Notes: a model not told the origin generated them from the sequence alone. 40,145 bases of DNA from Bacteroidales bacterium (GCA_016282395.1 JAEEKL010000191.1:1-40145); one strand, 5' to 3'; numbered from the stretch's first letter, positions 17,538 to 28,127 are shown. Numbers and translations: made by a program.

Positions 17538-19667
17538 ATGAAACGAATAATCGTCAGCATCATAGGAATCCTGTTTTCTTGTTGCGCTATCGCGCAGCAG
17601 GACTTCCGCAACCCGAATCTTTCCATTGATGAGCGTGCACAACTACTTCTGAATCAGCTCACTTTGGAAGAGAAATTGGGGATGATGGAGCATCACAATC
17701 CGGCCATCGAACGGTTAGGCATTCCTGCATACAGCTGGTGGAACGAGGCGTTGCACGGCGTGGCGCGCAACGGTTTCGCCACGGTCTATCCGATGCCCAT
17801 CGCGCTGGCCGCCACCTTTGACGACAACTCCGTGCAGGAAATGTTCGGCATGGTGGCTGACGAAGCCCGGATGAAGTATTACCGCGCCCAGCAGGCCAGG
17901 CAATACGATGATTATTGCGGGCTTACTTTCTTCACACCGAACATCAACATTTTTCGGGATCCGCGCTGGGGACGCGGCATGGAGACTTACGGCGAAGATC
18001 CCTACCTCACCGCCCGCATGGGTGCTGCATGTGTGAAAGGGCTGCAACAGCAAGTTAATGGCCGCTACAAGGCTCTCGCCTGCATCAAGCACTTCGCTGT
18101 CCACAGCGGTCCCGAAGCCGACCGCCACTCGTTCGATGCCACCGTCAGCGGACGCGCCTTGTGGACCACTTACCTACCTGCGTTTAAGAACATTGTGCAG
18201 AACACGGATGTGAGTATGGTGATGTGCGGCTACAACCGTCTGAACGGAGAACCTTGCTGCACAAATGACAATCTGCTGGTGCAAATTCTCCGCAACCAGT
18301 GGGATTATGACAATCTCTTCGTCACCGATTGCTGGGCATTGAACGACTGTTGGGAACGTGACACGGTGATTCCACGTCATGAAACGCATGAGACCGCCGC
18401 CGATGCCGCCGCCGCCGCGTTCGGCTCCGTCATAGACTTGGAATGCGGCAGCGGTCTCAATGCGCTGAAAGAGGCTGTGGAACAGAAATTAATCCCCACA
18501 GATATTATTGACGCACATGTGTTAAAAATCCTTAAGGCACGGTTGTCCTTGGGCATGTTTGACCCTGAACAGCCTTTCCGACAGATTCCCGACACGACTT
18601 CTTTTGAAAGCAAAGCCCTTGAAATGGCGCAAAAAAGCATCGTGCTTTTGCAAAACAAAAACAAGATTCTCCCTTTGGATGCCCGAAAATACAAGAAAAT
18701 TGCGGTGGTTGGGCCGAATGCGGCAGATTCCGTAATGCTGTGCGGCAATTATAATGGCACCCCGCGCCATGCTGTCACCATCTATGAAGGTATTGTTAAC
18801 TATGTCAACATGTTACCCGAAAACCAACGCCCAGAACTATACTTTGACACAGCCTGCCACCATGTCGATGGTAAGTACCAGCTGTCTCGGGATTTTGACT
18901 GGCAAATCTCCAAGTGCGACCTCGTGATTTTCGTGGGCGGCCTCTCCCCTGAACTTGAAGGAGAAGAGTTGAAAGTGGAGTTGGACGGCTTCCACGGCGG
19001 AGACCGAACCTCTATTGACTTGCCGCGCATCCAAGAGGGTATGTTGATGAAAATCAAGAAGATGGGTAAACCTATAGTGTTTGTTCTCTGCTCCGGCAGT
19101 GCGGTCGCGTTAGACTGGGAAGACGAAAACCTCGATGCCGTATTGACTGCTTGGTATGGCGGTCAGGCGGCGGGAACAGCGGTGGCGGATATTCTCTTCG
19201 GCAAAGTCAACCCAAGCGGCAAATTGCCCGTAACATTCTATAGCACAAAAAATTATCTACCTCCCTTTGACAGTTACGAAATGGAACACCGCACCTACCG
19301 CTTCATGACGGAAAAACCTCTCTATCCTTTCGGTTATGGTCTGAGCTACACCACTTTCGACTACGATAACGGGCAATTCAACGCTCAAGATTTTACCTTT
19401 TCCTGCGCCGTCAAAAACACTGGAAATTGTGATGGCGAAGAGGTGGCGCAACTCTATCTGACCAACACCGGGGACAAGCGCAGTCCTGTGAAAACACTGG
19501 TCGGATTTCAGCGGGTGTTCATTCCGAAAGGAGAAACCCGTACCGTCATCTTTCCTGTAAATGAGGAATTCTTTTACACATATAAAGATGACTATCAGCA
19601 CTTTGAGTTGCATCCCAATACGTTTGTTTTCCATTATGGAAACAAACAAACGGAGGTAAACTTTTAA
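17538..19667 (+). CDS. Glycoside hydrolase family 3 protein (beta-xylosidase/beta-glucosidase-like), secreted
   Basis: Signal peptide MKRIIVSIIGILFSCCAIAQ; WWNEALHGVARNG, FTPNINIFRDPRWGRGMETYGEDPYLTARMG, KHFAVHSGPEADRHSFDA, FVTDCWAL. ORF-track start at 17490 lies in the REP-like repeat. Confidence 0.93.
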   Translation: MKRIIVSIIGILFSCCAIAQQDFRNPNLSIDERAQLLLNQLTLEEKLGMMEHHNPAIERLGIPAYSWWNEALHGVARNGFATVYPMPIALAATFDDNSVQEMFGMVADEARMKYYRAQQARQYDDYCGLTFFTPNINIFRDPRWGRGMETYGEDPYLTARMGAACVKGLQQQVNGRYKALACIKHFAVHSGPEADRHSFDATVSGRALWTTYLPAFKNIVQNTDVSMVMCGYNRLNGEPCCTNDNLLVQILRNQWDYDNLFVTDCWALNDCWERDTVIPRHETHETAADAAAAAFGSVIDLECGSGLNALKEAVEQKLIPTDIIDAHVLKILKARLSLGMFDPEQPFRQIPDTTSFESKALEMAQKSIVLLQNKNKILPLDARKYKKIAVVGPNAADSVMLCGNYNGTPRHAVTIYEGIVNYVNMLPENQRPELYFDTACHHVDGKYQLSRDFDWQISKCDLVIFVGGLSPELEGEELKVELDGFHGGDRTSIDLPRIQEGMLMKIKKMGKPIVFVLCSGSAVALDWEDENLDAVLTAWYGGQAAGTAVADILFGKVNPSGKLPVTFYSTKNYLPPFDSYEMEHRTYRFMTEKPLYPFGYGLSYTTFDYDNGQFNAQDFTFSCAVKNTGNCDGEEVAQLYLTNTGDKRSPVKTLVGFQRVFIPKGETRTVIFPVNEEFFYTYKDDYQHFELHPNTFVFHYGNKQTEVNF

Positions 19668-19695
19668 TGGGAAGCAGGAGATCTTTCATTCATGT

Positions 19696-20535
19696 TCAAC
19701 ACATCCCTTTTAATAGCTCAATCTCTGATTTCCAAAGTGTTTCATCAGGAGTTTCGAGAATGAGCGGCATGTTGTCGAAACGCGGATCTTTCATGAACCG
19801 TTCGAAAAACTCCATGCCGAGGAGTCCCTTGCCGATACTGTCGTGACGATCAACATGGCTTCCAAGGTCTTTTTTCGTGTCGTTGAGGTGGATGGCACGC
19901 AAGTATTTGAAACCGACCACCTCTTCAAACTCTTCAAAGGTGGACTTGTAGCCGTTTTCCGTTTTGAGGTCATAACCGGCAGAGTAGGTGTGGCAGGTGT
20001 CCAAACAGACTCCTACCCTGCTCTTATCTTCCACTTTGTCAATAATATACGACAAATGATGGAAACTGAAACCAACATTAGTGCCCTGACCGGCGGTGTT
20101 TTCAATCACGGCGGTCACCCCTTGTGTCTTGTCCAAGGCAAAGTTGATGCTTTCGGCCACTCGTGTCAGGCACTCTTCCAATGTTATCTGTTTGAGATGG
20201 CTGCCTGGATGGAAATTAAGCATTTTTAACCCTAACTGTTCGCAGCGTTGCATCTCTTCAAAAAAGGAGTTACGGGATTTCTCCAAACCATCTGGATCTG
20301 GGCTTCCGAGGTTGATAAGATAACTGTCATGCGGAAGTACGTAATCGGTTGAAATACCTGATTTTTCAAGATTTTCCTTAAAGGCGGCCATAGACTTTTC
20401 GCTTAAGGGTGCAGAAAACCATTGCCTCTGGTTTTTCGTGAACAGAGCAAAAGCGGTTGCGCCAACTTGCATGGCGTTCAAAGGGGCATTTTCCACACCG
20501 CCCGATGCACTTACGTGAGGACCGATATATTTCAT
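19696..20535 (-). CDS. nfo: Deoxyribonuclease IV (endonuclease IV)
   Basis: [74 protein letters not shown]. Confidence 0.95.
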   Translation of the reverse strand: MKYIGPHVSASGGVENAPLNAMQVGATAFALFTKNQRQWFSAPLSEKSMAAFKENLEKSGISTDYVLPHDSYLINLGSPDPDGLEKSRNSFFEEMQRCEQLGLKMLNFHPGSHLKQITLEECLTRVAESINFALDKTQGVTAVIENTAGQGTNVGFSFHHLSYIIDKVEDKSRVGVCLDTCHTYSAGYDLKTENGYKSTFEEFEEVVGFKYLRAIHLNDTKKDLGSHVDRHDSIGKGLLGMEFFERFMKDPRFDNMPLILETPDETLWKSEIELLKGMC

Positions 20536-20559
20536 AATGATTACTCTTTCATTTCAATT

Positions 20560-20613
20560 CCTGGGGTTACGCTTCGCTTACCCCTGGCTACCAAACTCTT
20601 GCCCCTACGGGGC
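20560..20613. repeat. GC-rich two-hairpin intergenic element (putative dispersed repeat)
   Basis: CCTGGGGTTACGCTTCGCTTACCCCTGG and GCCCCTACGGGGC between nfo and purM. Confidence 0.55.
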
Positions 20614-20643
20614 TGTTCAAGGAAGAAGTCTTGAACCTTGAAC

Positions 20644-21678
20644 TTATTTCAATCGTATATCCACCACCTCTTCTTTGTCGGTGACGTTACCGATGACATA
20701 GGCTTTTTCGCCCAACTCGTTGAACATCTTCACGGTGCGGTCGGTGTCTTTCGGATCGACCATCAAGACCATGCCGATACCCATGTTGAAGACATTGAAC
20801 ATCTCGCGGTGATCCACTTTGCCGTATTTTTCGAGGAATGGGAAGATGGCAGGCATTTCCCAGTTGTGTTCATCTACGAAGATGCCTTGTCCGGGACGCA
20901 GTGCTCGCGGAATGTTCTCGTCGAAGCCGCCGCCCGTAATATGACAAATGGCGTGAACATCAACATTTTTTAACACTTCTAAAACGGGTTTCACGTAGAT
21001 GCGCGTGGGCGTGAGCAACACGTTGCCGAGGGTATCGGAAAGGGTGTCGTACTTTGTATTCAAATCCAGCTGGTTGTCCTTGAAGACAATCTTGCGGACA
21101 AGCGAGAATCCGTTGGAGTGGACTCCTGAAGAGGCAAGGCCGATAAGCACATCGCCCACATTTACTTTAGAGCCATCGATAAGTTTGGATTTTTCCACTG
21201 CGCCGACCGTGAATCCGGCGATGTCATACTCGTCAACATCATACATGTCGGGCATCTCGGCCGTTTCGCCGCCGATGAGGGCGCAGTTAGAGAGCACGCA
21301 GCCGTCGGCCACGCCTTTCACAATCGCTTCGATTTTAGTGGGTTCGTTCTTGCCCACAGCGATGTAATCCAGGAAGAAGAGGGGTGCCGCGCCTTGGGCG
21401 AGCACGTCGTTCACGCACATGGCCACCGCATCCTGTCCGATGGTGTCGTGCCGGTCCATCATGAACGCCAATTTGAGTTTAGTGCCCACACCGTCGGTTC
21501 CGCTGACCAAAACGGGTTCCTTATAACCGAGGGAGGCCAGGTCAAACATGCCGCCGAAACTGCCGATGTTGCCCATCATGCCGGGACGGTTGGTGCGGGA
21601 AATATGTTTCTTGATGAGGCGCACCGACTCATAACCAGCCTCCAATTGTACGCCTGCTTCCTGATACGCTTTTGACAT
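20644..21678 (-). CDS. purM: Phosphoribosylformylglycinamidine cyclo-ligase (AIR synthetase)
   Basis: [50 protein letters not shown]...[13 protein letters not shown]...[17 protein letters not shown]...[14 protein letters not shown]. Confidence 0.95.
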   Translation of the reverse strand: MSKAYQEAGVQLEAGYESVRLIKKHISRTNRPGMMGNIGSFGGMFDLASLGYKEPVLVSGTDGVGTKLKLAFMMDRHDTIGQDAVAMCVNDVLAQGAAPLFFLDYIAVGKNEPTKIEAIVKGVADGCVLSNCALIGGETAEMPDMYDVDEYDIAGFTVGAVEKSKLIDGSKVNVGDVLIGLASSGVHSNGFSLVRKIVFKDNQLDLNTKYDTLSDTLGNVLLTPTRIYVKPVLEVLKNVDVHAICHITGGGFDENIPRALRPGQGIFVDEHNWEMPAIFPFLEKYGKVDHREMFNVFNMGIGMVLMVDPKDTDRTVKMFNELGEKAYVIGNVTDKEEVVDIRLK

Positions 21679-21699
21679 AGTTTATCGTATTAAAAAACG

Positions 21700-22773
21700 T
21701 TAAATAATCAACATGGCATCCCCGTAGGTGAGAAAACGGTATTTCTCCGCCACCGCCTCCTTGTAGGCCTTCATCACGAAATCGTAGCCACCGAATGCCG
21801 CCACCATCATCAGCATAGAGCTTTGCGGGGCGTGGAAGTTGGTAATCATGGCATTGGCCACTTTAAAACGGTACGGCGGGTAAATGAACTTGTTGGTCCA
21901 CATATCCTCCCTACCATTCATTTCGGTGGTTTTCACCATGCCGCTGTCATACACGGAGGACTCCAAAGCCTTCATCGTGGTAGTGCCGACCACGGCAACT
22001 TTATGTCCGGCTTTTTTCGTTTCATTAATCTTGTCGGCCACCTCTGTACGGATAATCATGCGTTCGGAGTCGGGTTTGTGTTTGGACAAATCCTCCACGT
22101 CAATGTCGTTAAAATTACTTAATCCTGCGTGCAAAGTTATGTAGGTGCGTTCGATACCCTTGATTTCCATCTTTGAGAGCAGGAAGCGGCTGAAATGGAA
22201 TCCTGCGGCGGGAGCCACCACAGCGCCTTCTTCTGTGGCGTAAATTGTCTGGTAATCATCCTCGTCTTTCGGCTCAATGTCACGCAGACGCTGAATGTCA
22301 TTGGGCAGCGGTGTGGTACCGATTTCCATCAGCTTTTTCTTGAATGCGTCGTGGTCGCCGTCGAACAGGAAGCGCAGCGTGCGCCCACGGGAAGTGGTAT
22401 TGTCGATGACTTCGGCCACGAGACTGTCATCTTTTGTGAACGAGAGCTTGTTGCCGATACGGATTTTACGGGCGGGATCCACCAGCACATCCCAAAGACG
22501 GCTTTCCTCGTCCAACTCCCGCAGCAGAAAAACGCGGATTTGGGCGCGGGTTTGCTCTTTCTCCCCATACATTAATGCGGGGAAGACGCGGGTGTTGTTC
22601 ATCACAAACAAATCCCCCTCGTCAAAGTAGTCAATAATATCTTTAAATAGTTTATGCTCAATAGTTTTCGTCTTTCTGTTGAGCACCATCATACGCGCCT
22701 CATCACGCTCCTCCACTGGATGAAGAGCGATTAATTCTTGAGGCAAATAATACTTAAATTCGGATAATTTCAT
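21700..22773 (-). CDS. queA: S-adenosylmethionine:tRNA ribosyltransferase-isomerase
   Basis: [33 protein letters not shown]...[12 protein letters not shown]...APAAGFHFS...THAGLSNF ([10 protein letters not shown]). ORF opens at 22803, but the promoter at 22793-22800 supports the start at 22773. Confidence 0.95.
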   Translation of the reverse strand: MKLSEFKYYLPQELIALHPVEERDEARMMVLNRKTKTIEHKLFKDIIDYFDEGDLFVMNNTRVFPALMYGEKEQTRAQIRVFLLRELDEESRLWDVLVDPARKIRIGNKLSFTKDDSLVAEVIDNTTSRGRTLRFLFDGDHDAFKKKLMEIGTTPLPNDIQRLRDIEPKDEDDYQTIYATEEGAVVAPAAGFHFSRFLLSKMEIKGIERTYITLHAGLSNFNDIDVEDLSKHKPDSERMIIRTEVADKINETKKAGHKVAVVGTTTMKALESSVYDSGMVKTTEMNGREDMWTNKFIYPPYRFKVANAMITNFHAPQSSMLMMVAAFGGYDFVMKAYKEAVAEKYRFLTYGDAMLII

Positions 22774-22792
22774 CAAATAAAATTTTGGCGTG

Positions 22793-22800
22793 CAAAGATA
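22793..22800 (-). promoter_or_regulatory. -7 element (TATCTTTG) for queA
   Basis: caaagata on + strand, 20 bp upstream of MKLSEF start. Confidence 0.6.
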
Positions 22801-22854
22801 CAATATTTTTGAGCGTTTGTCAAGTGTTTTTTTATAAAAATTTCTTAAATTTTT

Positions 22855-22890
22855 TTACAAAAAAAACGGCTTGTTTTTTGCAAGCCGTTT
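22855..22890 (-). terminator. Rho-independent terminator of rubrerythrin genes
   Basis: AAACGGCTTG-loop-CAAGCCGTTT followed on the - strand by a T tract. Confidence 0.85.
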
Positions 22891-22912
22891 CAAAAATAAT
22901 ACTTTGGAAAGA

Positions 22913-23464
22913 CTATTTCTTGAAATAGCGGTTGAAAAGTCCCTCAAAACCTTGGCCGTGGCGAGCCTCATCCTTGGCCATTTCATGAACGGTGTCGTGG
23001 ATGGCGTCCCAGTTCATTTCCTTGGCGCGCTTGGCGATGCGCATCTTGTCGGCACAAGCGCCGCTTTCAGCCATCATACGCTTCTCAAGGTTGGTCTTGG
23101 TATCCCAAACCACTTCACCCAGCAATTCGGCAAATTTGGCGCAATGCTCGGCCTCTTCGAACGCATAGCGTTTGAATGCCTCGGCGACTTCAGGATAACC
23201 CTCACGGTCAGCCTGACGGCTCATGGCCAAATACATGCCCACCTCTGTGGCTTCGCCCATAAAATGCGCGTTCAGATCCTTAATCATCTCCTCATCACTG
23301 TCTTTGGCAACGCCAAGCACATGTTCGGTTACAAATGACAAGGCTCCATCTTCAACAAGCTCTTTGAACTTGGAAGCCGGTTGCTTACATTGGGGACATC
23401 TTTCAGGAGGAGTGTCTCCTTCGTGTACATAACCGCACACAGTACATACGAATTTTTTCTTCAT
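22913..23464 (-). CDS. Rubrerythrin family protein with N-terminal rubredoxin domain (reverse rubrerythrin type)
   Basis: N-terminal [25 protein letters not shown]; ferritin-like four-helix region with [14 protein letters not shown]. Confidence 0.92.
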   Translation of the reverse strand: MKKKFVCTVCGYVHEGDTPPERCPQCKQPASKFKELVEDGALSFVTEHVLGVAKDSDEEMIKDLNAHFMGEATEVGMYLAMSRQADREGYPEVAEAFKRYAFEEAEHCAKFAELLGEVVWDTKTNLEKRMMAESGACADKMRIAKRAKEMNWDAIHDTVHEMAKDEARHGQGFEGLFNRYFKK

Positions 23465-23500
23465 AATAATTAATTTGATCGTTGATGATATATTTTTTAG

Positions 23501-24040
23501 TTAAAAATTGTCGGCTTTAATTTGGAAATAGGACTGTGGGTGATCGCAAACCGGGCACACGTCGGGTGCTTTCTTTCCAATGACGATGTGCCCGCAGTTG
23601 CTGCACTGCCAGATCATTTCCTGGTCGCGGGAAAATACTAAGCCGCCTTCGATGTTGGCCAACAGCTTTCTGTAACGCTCCTCATGGTGCTTTTCAATCT
23701 CACCCACCATGGCGAAAAGCTCGGCAATGTGGTCAAAACCCTCTTCTTTGGCAGTTTTGGCGAATCCGGCGTACATGTCCGTCCATTCATAGTTTTCGCC
23801 ATCGGCAGCGTCCTTCAGATTGGTGATTGTGTCAGGTACAGCACCATTATGGAGTAGCTTGAACCATATTTTGGCATGTTCCTTCTCGTTGGCAGCCGTC
23901 TCCTCAAAAATGGCGGCTATTTGGTTATACCCGTCCTTCTTGGCTTTAGAGGCGTAATAAGAATATTTGTTCCGAGCTTGAGATTCGCCAGCAAATGCTG
24001 TCTGCAAGTTTTTTTCAGTTTGTGATCCTTTTAATTCCAT
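23501..24040 (-). CDS. rbr: Rubrerythrin (C-terminal rubredoxin domain)
   Basis: [57 protein letters not shown]...[29 protein letters not shown]. Confidence 0.95.
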   Translation of the reverse strand: MELKGSQTEKNLQTAFAGESQARNKYSYYASKAKKDGYNQIAAIFEETAANEKEHAKIWFKLLHNGAVPDTITNLKDAADGENYEWTDMYAGFAKTAKEEGFDHIAELFAMVGEIEKHHEERYRKLLANIEGGLVFSRDQEMIWQCSNCGHIVIGKKAPDVCPVCDHPQSYFQIKADNF

Positions 24041-24088
24041 GTCTTTGATTTTTATTTGTAATTGTTTTTATTTACAATTTTGCAACCG

Positions 24089-24096
24089 CAAAAATA
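24089..24096 (-). promoter_or_regulatory. -7 element (TATTTTTG) for rubrerythrin operon
   Basis: caaaaata on + strand, 49 bp upstream of start codon. Confidence 0.55.
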
Positions 24097-24277
24097 GTCA
24101 AAAAAACAATATAAGGAAATAACTTTTCCTAAAAAATGTAAAATATTGATATTCAATAGGCAAATTTCAAATATCGGATATTTTGAGGAAAAAAATATTT
24201 TTTAATGTATTTTACTTTTTTCAAATTTATTCGTAATAAAAAGAAAATAGGAGAATATATTATTGATTATCAGTTAA

Positions 24278-26161
24278 TTATATTGTGTTTTTCAAGAAAA
24301 TCATCAGCGCGGTGATATCTGCCGGACTAACACCGCTCACACGGGAAGCCTGACCCAAATTCATCGGCTGAAGTTTTGTAAGTTTTTCCCTCGCCTCCTT
24401 TGAAAGGGATTGTATGTTGGCATAATCGATATCGGCAGGCAACTTGATATTATCCAAATTGGAGAGATGCTGCACTAACTCTTCCTCTTTTTGAATATAG
24501 TTATTGTACTTAATGAACGTTTCAGCATTGGTTATTTCTTCCGGCGTAGCGGCAATATCTTGTAAGAATCTGGAGAAATCACGATCATGATCGATGATGT
24601 CAGTGATGGATATTTGCGGGCGCAACAGGATATTCTCCAATTTCACATTCTGATTTAGCAAGCTTGTCCCTCTTTGTTTCAACATTTCGTTTATCTTCTG
24701 GTATTGGGTAGTATGCTGTTTGAGATACGTTACAATATGATTCTGATTTTCATATTTGTGAAGAAATTCCTCGTAACGATCATCATCAATCAAACCCAAT
24801 TTCCGCCCGATTGGGGTTAGTCTGGCATCCGCATTGTCCTGACGGAGCAGAATACGGTATTCTGCACGGGAAGTGAACATTCGGTACGGGTCTTGGATTC
24901 CTTTGTTCACCAAGTCATCAATAAGAACGCCAATGTAAGCCTGTGAGCGTGTCAGCACTAAAGGATCATCGCCTTTGATGGCAAGATGCGCATTGATGCC
25001 TGCCATCAATCCCTGACATGCCGCCTCTTCATAACCCGTAGTGCCGTTCACCTGTCCAGCCAAATAGAGATTGTGAACCACCTTTGATTCCAAGGTGTAT
25101 TGCAGCTGGGTTGGATCAAAATAGTCGTATTCGATGGCATACCCAGGACGGTATATTTCCACTTTTTCCAAACCGGGAATCAGATGAATGGCTTCCACCT
25201 GGATGTCTTCCGGCAGGGATGAGGAAAATCCGTTGAGATAATATTCATTCGTATTTCTGCCTTCGGGTTCAAGAAAAAGCTGGTGGCGTGTGCGGTCTGC
25301 GAATCTGACAATCTTGTCTTCAATGGAAGGGCAATAACGAGGACCTACACCCTGGATGCGACCTTGGAACATAGGGGATTTGTCGAAACCCTTGCGGAGC
25401 ACTTCATGCACCTTTTCATCCGTGTAGGTAATCCAGCAACTCAATTGTTTTTTCAGAACAGGTGTTTCGGTATAAGAGAAACGGCCAGGATTCTCCTCTC
25501 CTTTCTGTTCCTCAAGACGGGAAAAATCGATTGTTCGCCCATCTATCCGGACAGGAGTTCCCGTTTTAAGTTTGCTTGTTCTTATCCCGCAACTTTTCAA
25601 CTGGTCGGACAGCACGAAAGAGGCACTCTCCCCTATCCTACCGCCTGAAAAATTCACTTCTCCAACGTGGATTTTTCCGTTTAGGAAAGTACCGTTAGTC
25701 AGGATGACTTTTTTGGCTTGGAAAGATTTTCCCAACTGGGTTTTCACACCGATTACGGACATCCCATCCATCAGCAGTTCAGTCACGGTGTCTTGACGAA
25801 GATGGAGGTTTGGCGTATGTTCAAGCACGTATTTCCAATACAGGGAAAAAGCGGTTTTGTCGCATTGGGCTCGTGGACTCCACATGGCCGGTCCTTTGGA
25901 ACGGTTTAGCATACGGAATTGAATCATGGTGTGGTCGGTGACGATTCCAGACATTCCGCCCAAGGCATCAATTTCCCGAACAATTTGTCCTTTCGCGATT
26001 CCACCGATAGCGGGGTTGCATGACATCTGTGCCACCAATGCAAGATTCATAGTAATCAGCAGAACCTGATTTCCGAGACGGGCGGCAACCACCGCTGCCT
26101 CACATCCCGCGTGACCCGCTCCCACCACTATAATATCGTATTGCTTGTCCATACTTTTCAC
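24278..26161 (-). CDS. mnmG: tRNA uridine-5-carboxymethylaminomethyl(34) synthesis enzyme MnmG
   Basis: YDIIVVGAGHAGCEAAVVAARLG...CNPAIGGIAKGQIVREIDALGG...TNGTFLNGKIHVGE...MFTSRAEYRILLRQDNADARLTPIG. Confidence 0.97.
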   Translation of the reverse strand: MKSMDKQYDIIVVGAGHAGCEAAVVAARLGNQVLLITMNLALVAQMSCNPAIGGIAKGQIVREIDALGGMSGIVTDHTMIQFRMLNRSKGPAMWSPRAQCDKTAFSLYWKYVLEHTPNLHLRQDTVTELLMDGMSVIGVKTQLGKSFQAKKVILTNGTFLNGKIHVGEVNFSGGRIGESASFVLSDQLKSCGIRTSKLKTGTPVRIDGRTIDFSRLEEQKGEENPGRFSYTETPVLKKQLSCWITYTDEKVHEVLRKGFDKSPMFQGRIQGVGPRYCPSIEDKIVRFADRTRHQLFLEPEGRNTNEYYLNGFSSSLPEDIQVEAIHLIPGLEKVEIYRPGYAIEYDYFDPTQLQYTLESKVVHNLYLAGQVNGTTGYEEAACQGLMAGINAHLAIKGDDPLVLTRSQAYIGVLIDDLVNKGIQDPYRMFTSRAEYRILLRQDNADARLTPIGRKLGLIDDDRYEEFLHKYENQNHIVTYLKQHTTQYQKINEMLKQRGTSLLNQNVKLENILLRPQISITDIIDHDRDFSRFLQDIAATPEEITNAETFIKYNNYIQKEEELVQHLSNLDNIKLPADIDYANIQSLSKEAREKLTKLQPMNLGQASRVSGVSPADITALMIFLKNTI

Positions 26162-26197
26162 GTGAAAACCCGATAGATATTTTTGACTGACAATATT

Positions 26198-26620
26198 TTA
26201 TATTTCCTCATCTTGTAACAAAGCCAATGACTCATCCTCCTTCCGGCGCATAACTTTTGCCTCTTCTACACTCTTGTCCTTATACCCGCATAGATGCAAC
26301 GTGCCGTGAACAACCACCCTCAACAACTCGTTTTCAAATGACTTTCCAAACTTGGAAGCATTTTCCGAAACCCGGGGAACACTGATCAAAATGCTGCCCG
26401 ATATTATGTCACCCACACACTCGTCAAAAGTAATAATATCCGTATATGTGTCATGGTGCAGGAAAGCGTTGTTTTGTTCTAGCATATATTCATCGTCACA
26501 AAAAACATAAAAAACATTTCCCGTTATTTTTCCTTCCTTGCGAATAACCTGCTGAAGCCATAATTTATGTTTTAAAGACGGCCGGAAAGAAACCTCACAA
26601 TTATACTCGAAACTTATCAT
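26198..26620 (-). CDS. ybeY: Endoribonuclease YbeY (rRNA maturation)
   Basis: TDIITFDE...GDIISGSILIS...ELLRVVVHGTLHLCGYKDKS. Confidence 0.9.
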   Translation of the reverse strand: MISFEYNCEVSFRPSLKHKLWLQQVIRKEGKITGNVFYVFCDDEYMLEQNNAFLHHDTYTDIITFDECVGDIISGSILISVPRVSENASKFGKSFENELLRVVVHGTLHLCGYKDKSVEEAKVMRRKEDESLALLQDEEI

Positions 26621-26622
26621 AT

Positions 26623-27690
26623 TTAACGGACTATTGTGAACACTTTGGTGAATTTGCGCGATCCATATATGACGGAGAAAATGTAGTTCCCATTTTTCAA
26701 AAAGGAAACATCAATGTCAAGCGTATTGTGACGCTCTTTCCAAGATGAAAGCAGTGATTGATGATAAACCATATCACCTTCCATATTTACTATGGTGACA
26801 GTTGGATTTTTCACCAAATCTGGCAGCGAAACGTGTAATGTGGTACTGGCAGGATTCGGATAAAGCACTATTCCATTTTCCGGCAATAAAAAAGCATTCA
26901 CGGAGGTGGAATCGTCCAATACTGTATCAGCTTGGAATTTCCATTTCCAAAGGGAATCAAAAACAACCGTTTTAGCAGCGTTTTTTGCTATTGAAGCCGT
27001 AGTTTCGTCCAAAGCACCATCCCATATAATATCCCTTGGATTTCGTCCCGTAAGGATAGTGTAAAAACAGCAGGCGGCTACATACGAGCCCAAATAGGAA
27101 GGATGGCTTTCATCTGACTGGTACAATTCAACATCAGGATGATGATCCCTTATGTAGTGCCATACCGCTCCAACAGGCGATACCCACGCATGATTGTCCT
27201 CCGCCATCATCATGTATCGCAGATTCAAAAGACTGTCCATTCCCTGATAGGTACATAATGGCGGGTAATAAGGACAATTCTGCTGATCGCCGTTTTTTCT
27301 ACCCCATGTCATATAAAACACGATTTTCGCATCGGGATTATAGTCTCGTATCATGGAACACAACGACATCGCATACGGGTAGCACTCCTGCATAAATTGA
27401 TTTTCAGGGAAAGAAGGCAACTGACTCTGTTCCTGTAAAACCACATAATCCCAACCTGTCTGCTGGATATAGGAAGAAGATACAGTGCAATGCTGCTGGA
27501 AAGTGCATCCTCCCGGTGTACTCATCTGATAGTCGAAATCATCACCTGACGATGACAACATCATCGAAATGAGATCTGGAAGATTATTGACATAGGTATA
27601 ACTGTTTCCAATAAATAAAACTTTGCTCGACTGGGCGTATGCGAACAACGAAAAAAACAGAAGAAAGAAAAACACTATCGTTTTTTTCAT
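26623..27690 (-). CDS. SGNH/GDSL hydrolase-like secreted protein with T9SS sorting domain
   Basis: Signal peptide; VLFIGNSYTYVNNLPDLI (GNSYT), DESHPSYLGSYVAACCFY; CTD IVLYPNPASTTLHV...KNGNYIFSVIYGSRKFTKVFTIVR. Confidence 0.83.
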   Translation of the reverse strand: MKKTIVFFFLLFFSLFAYAQSSKVLFIGNSYTYVNNLPDLISMMLSSSGDDFDYQMSTPGGCTFQQHCTVSSSYIQQTGWDYVVLQEQSQLPSFPENQFMQECYPYAMSLCSMIRDYNPDAKIVFYMTWGRKNGDQQNCPYYPPLCTYQGMDSLLNLRYMMMAEDNHAWVSPVGAVWHYIRDHHPDVELYQSDESHPSYLGSYVAACCFYTILTGRNPRDIIWDGALDETTASIAKNAAKTVVFDSLWKWKFQADTVLDDSTSVNAFLLPENGIVLYPNPASTTLHVSLPDLVKNPTVTIVNMEGDMVYHQSLLSSWKERHNTLDIDVSFLKNGNYIFSVIYGSRKFTKVFTIVR

Positions 27691-27693
27691 CTT

Positions 27694-28116
27694 CTACCTG
27701 AAAATGTTTTGTCTGACCACTTGCGGCTGGAATGAACGTTGGACACTGATTTTGGTTTTCACGTGAAAAGTGGTGATAAGTGTATCAAAATCAGTGGAGA
27801 ATGAAACCTCATCGGCCAATGACTGTAATACAAATAACGCGGTGTTCTGATTGTCGTTATCCTCTGAAAGAGATTTGAAATCACCAGACTGTAGCGTGTA
27901 ATTCATGGAAACCTCATTATTCTCTATTTGAAAATCCACGTCAACATTAAATTGAGGATGGTTCATACCCAAATAGTCAGAAACCATCTGGTTCGCCATA
28001 GACAGCGTGCCGAAATCGTTCCCAATCCCATATTCATCACAAATATGTTCAATAGTTTGCAGTGTCTGCTGGTAAAAACTGCTGTTGTTCAAATCAGAAA
28101 GCGTTATTTCTATCAT
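27694..28116 (-). CDS. Hypothetical protein, possibly HATPase-like ATP-binding protein
   Basis: Intact 140-aa ORF in an apparent operon with ybeY and mnmG; only weak resemblance to a small HATPase fold, no clear DxGxG. Confidence 0.55.
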   Translation of the reverse strand: MIEITLSDLNNSSFYQQTLQTIEHICDEYGIGNDFGTLSMANQMVSDYLGMNHPQFNVDVDFQIENNEVSMNYTLQSGDFKSLSEDNDNQNTALFVLQSLADEVSFSTDFDTLITTFHVKTKISVQRSFQPQVVRQNIFR

Positions 28117-28127
28117 AGCTAAATACT

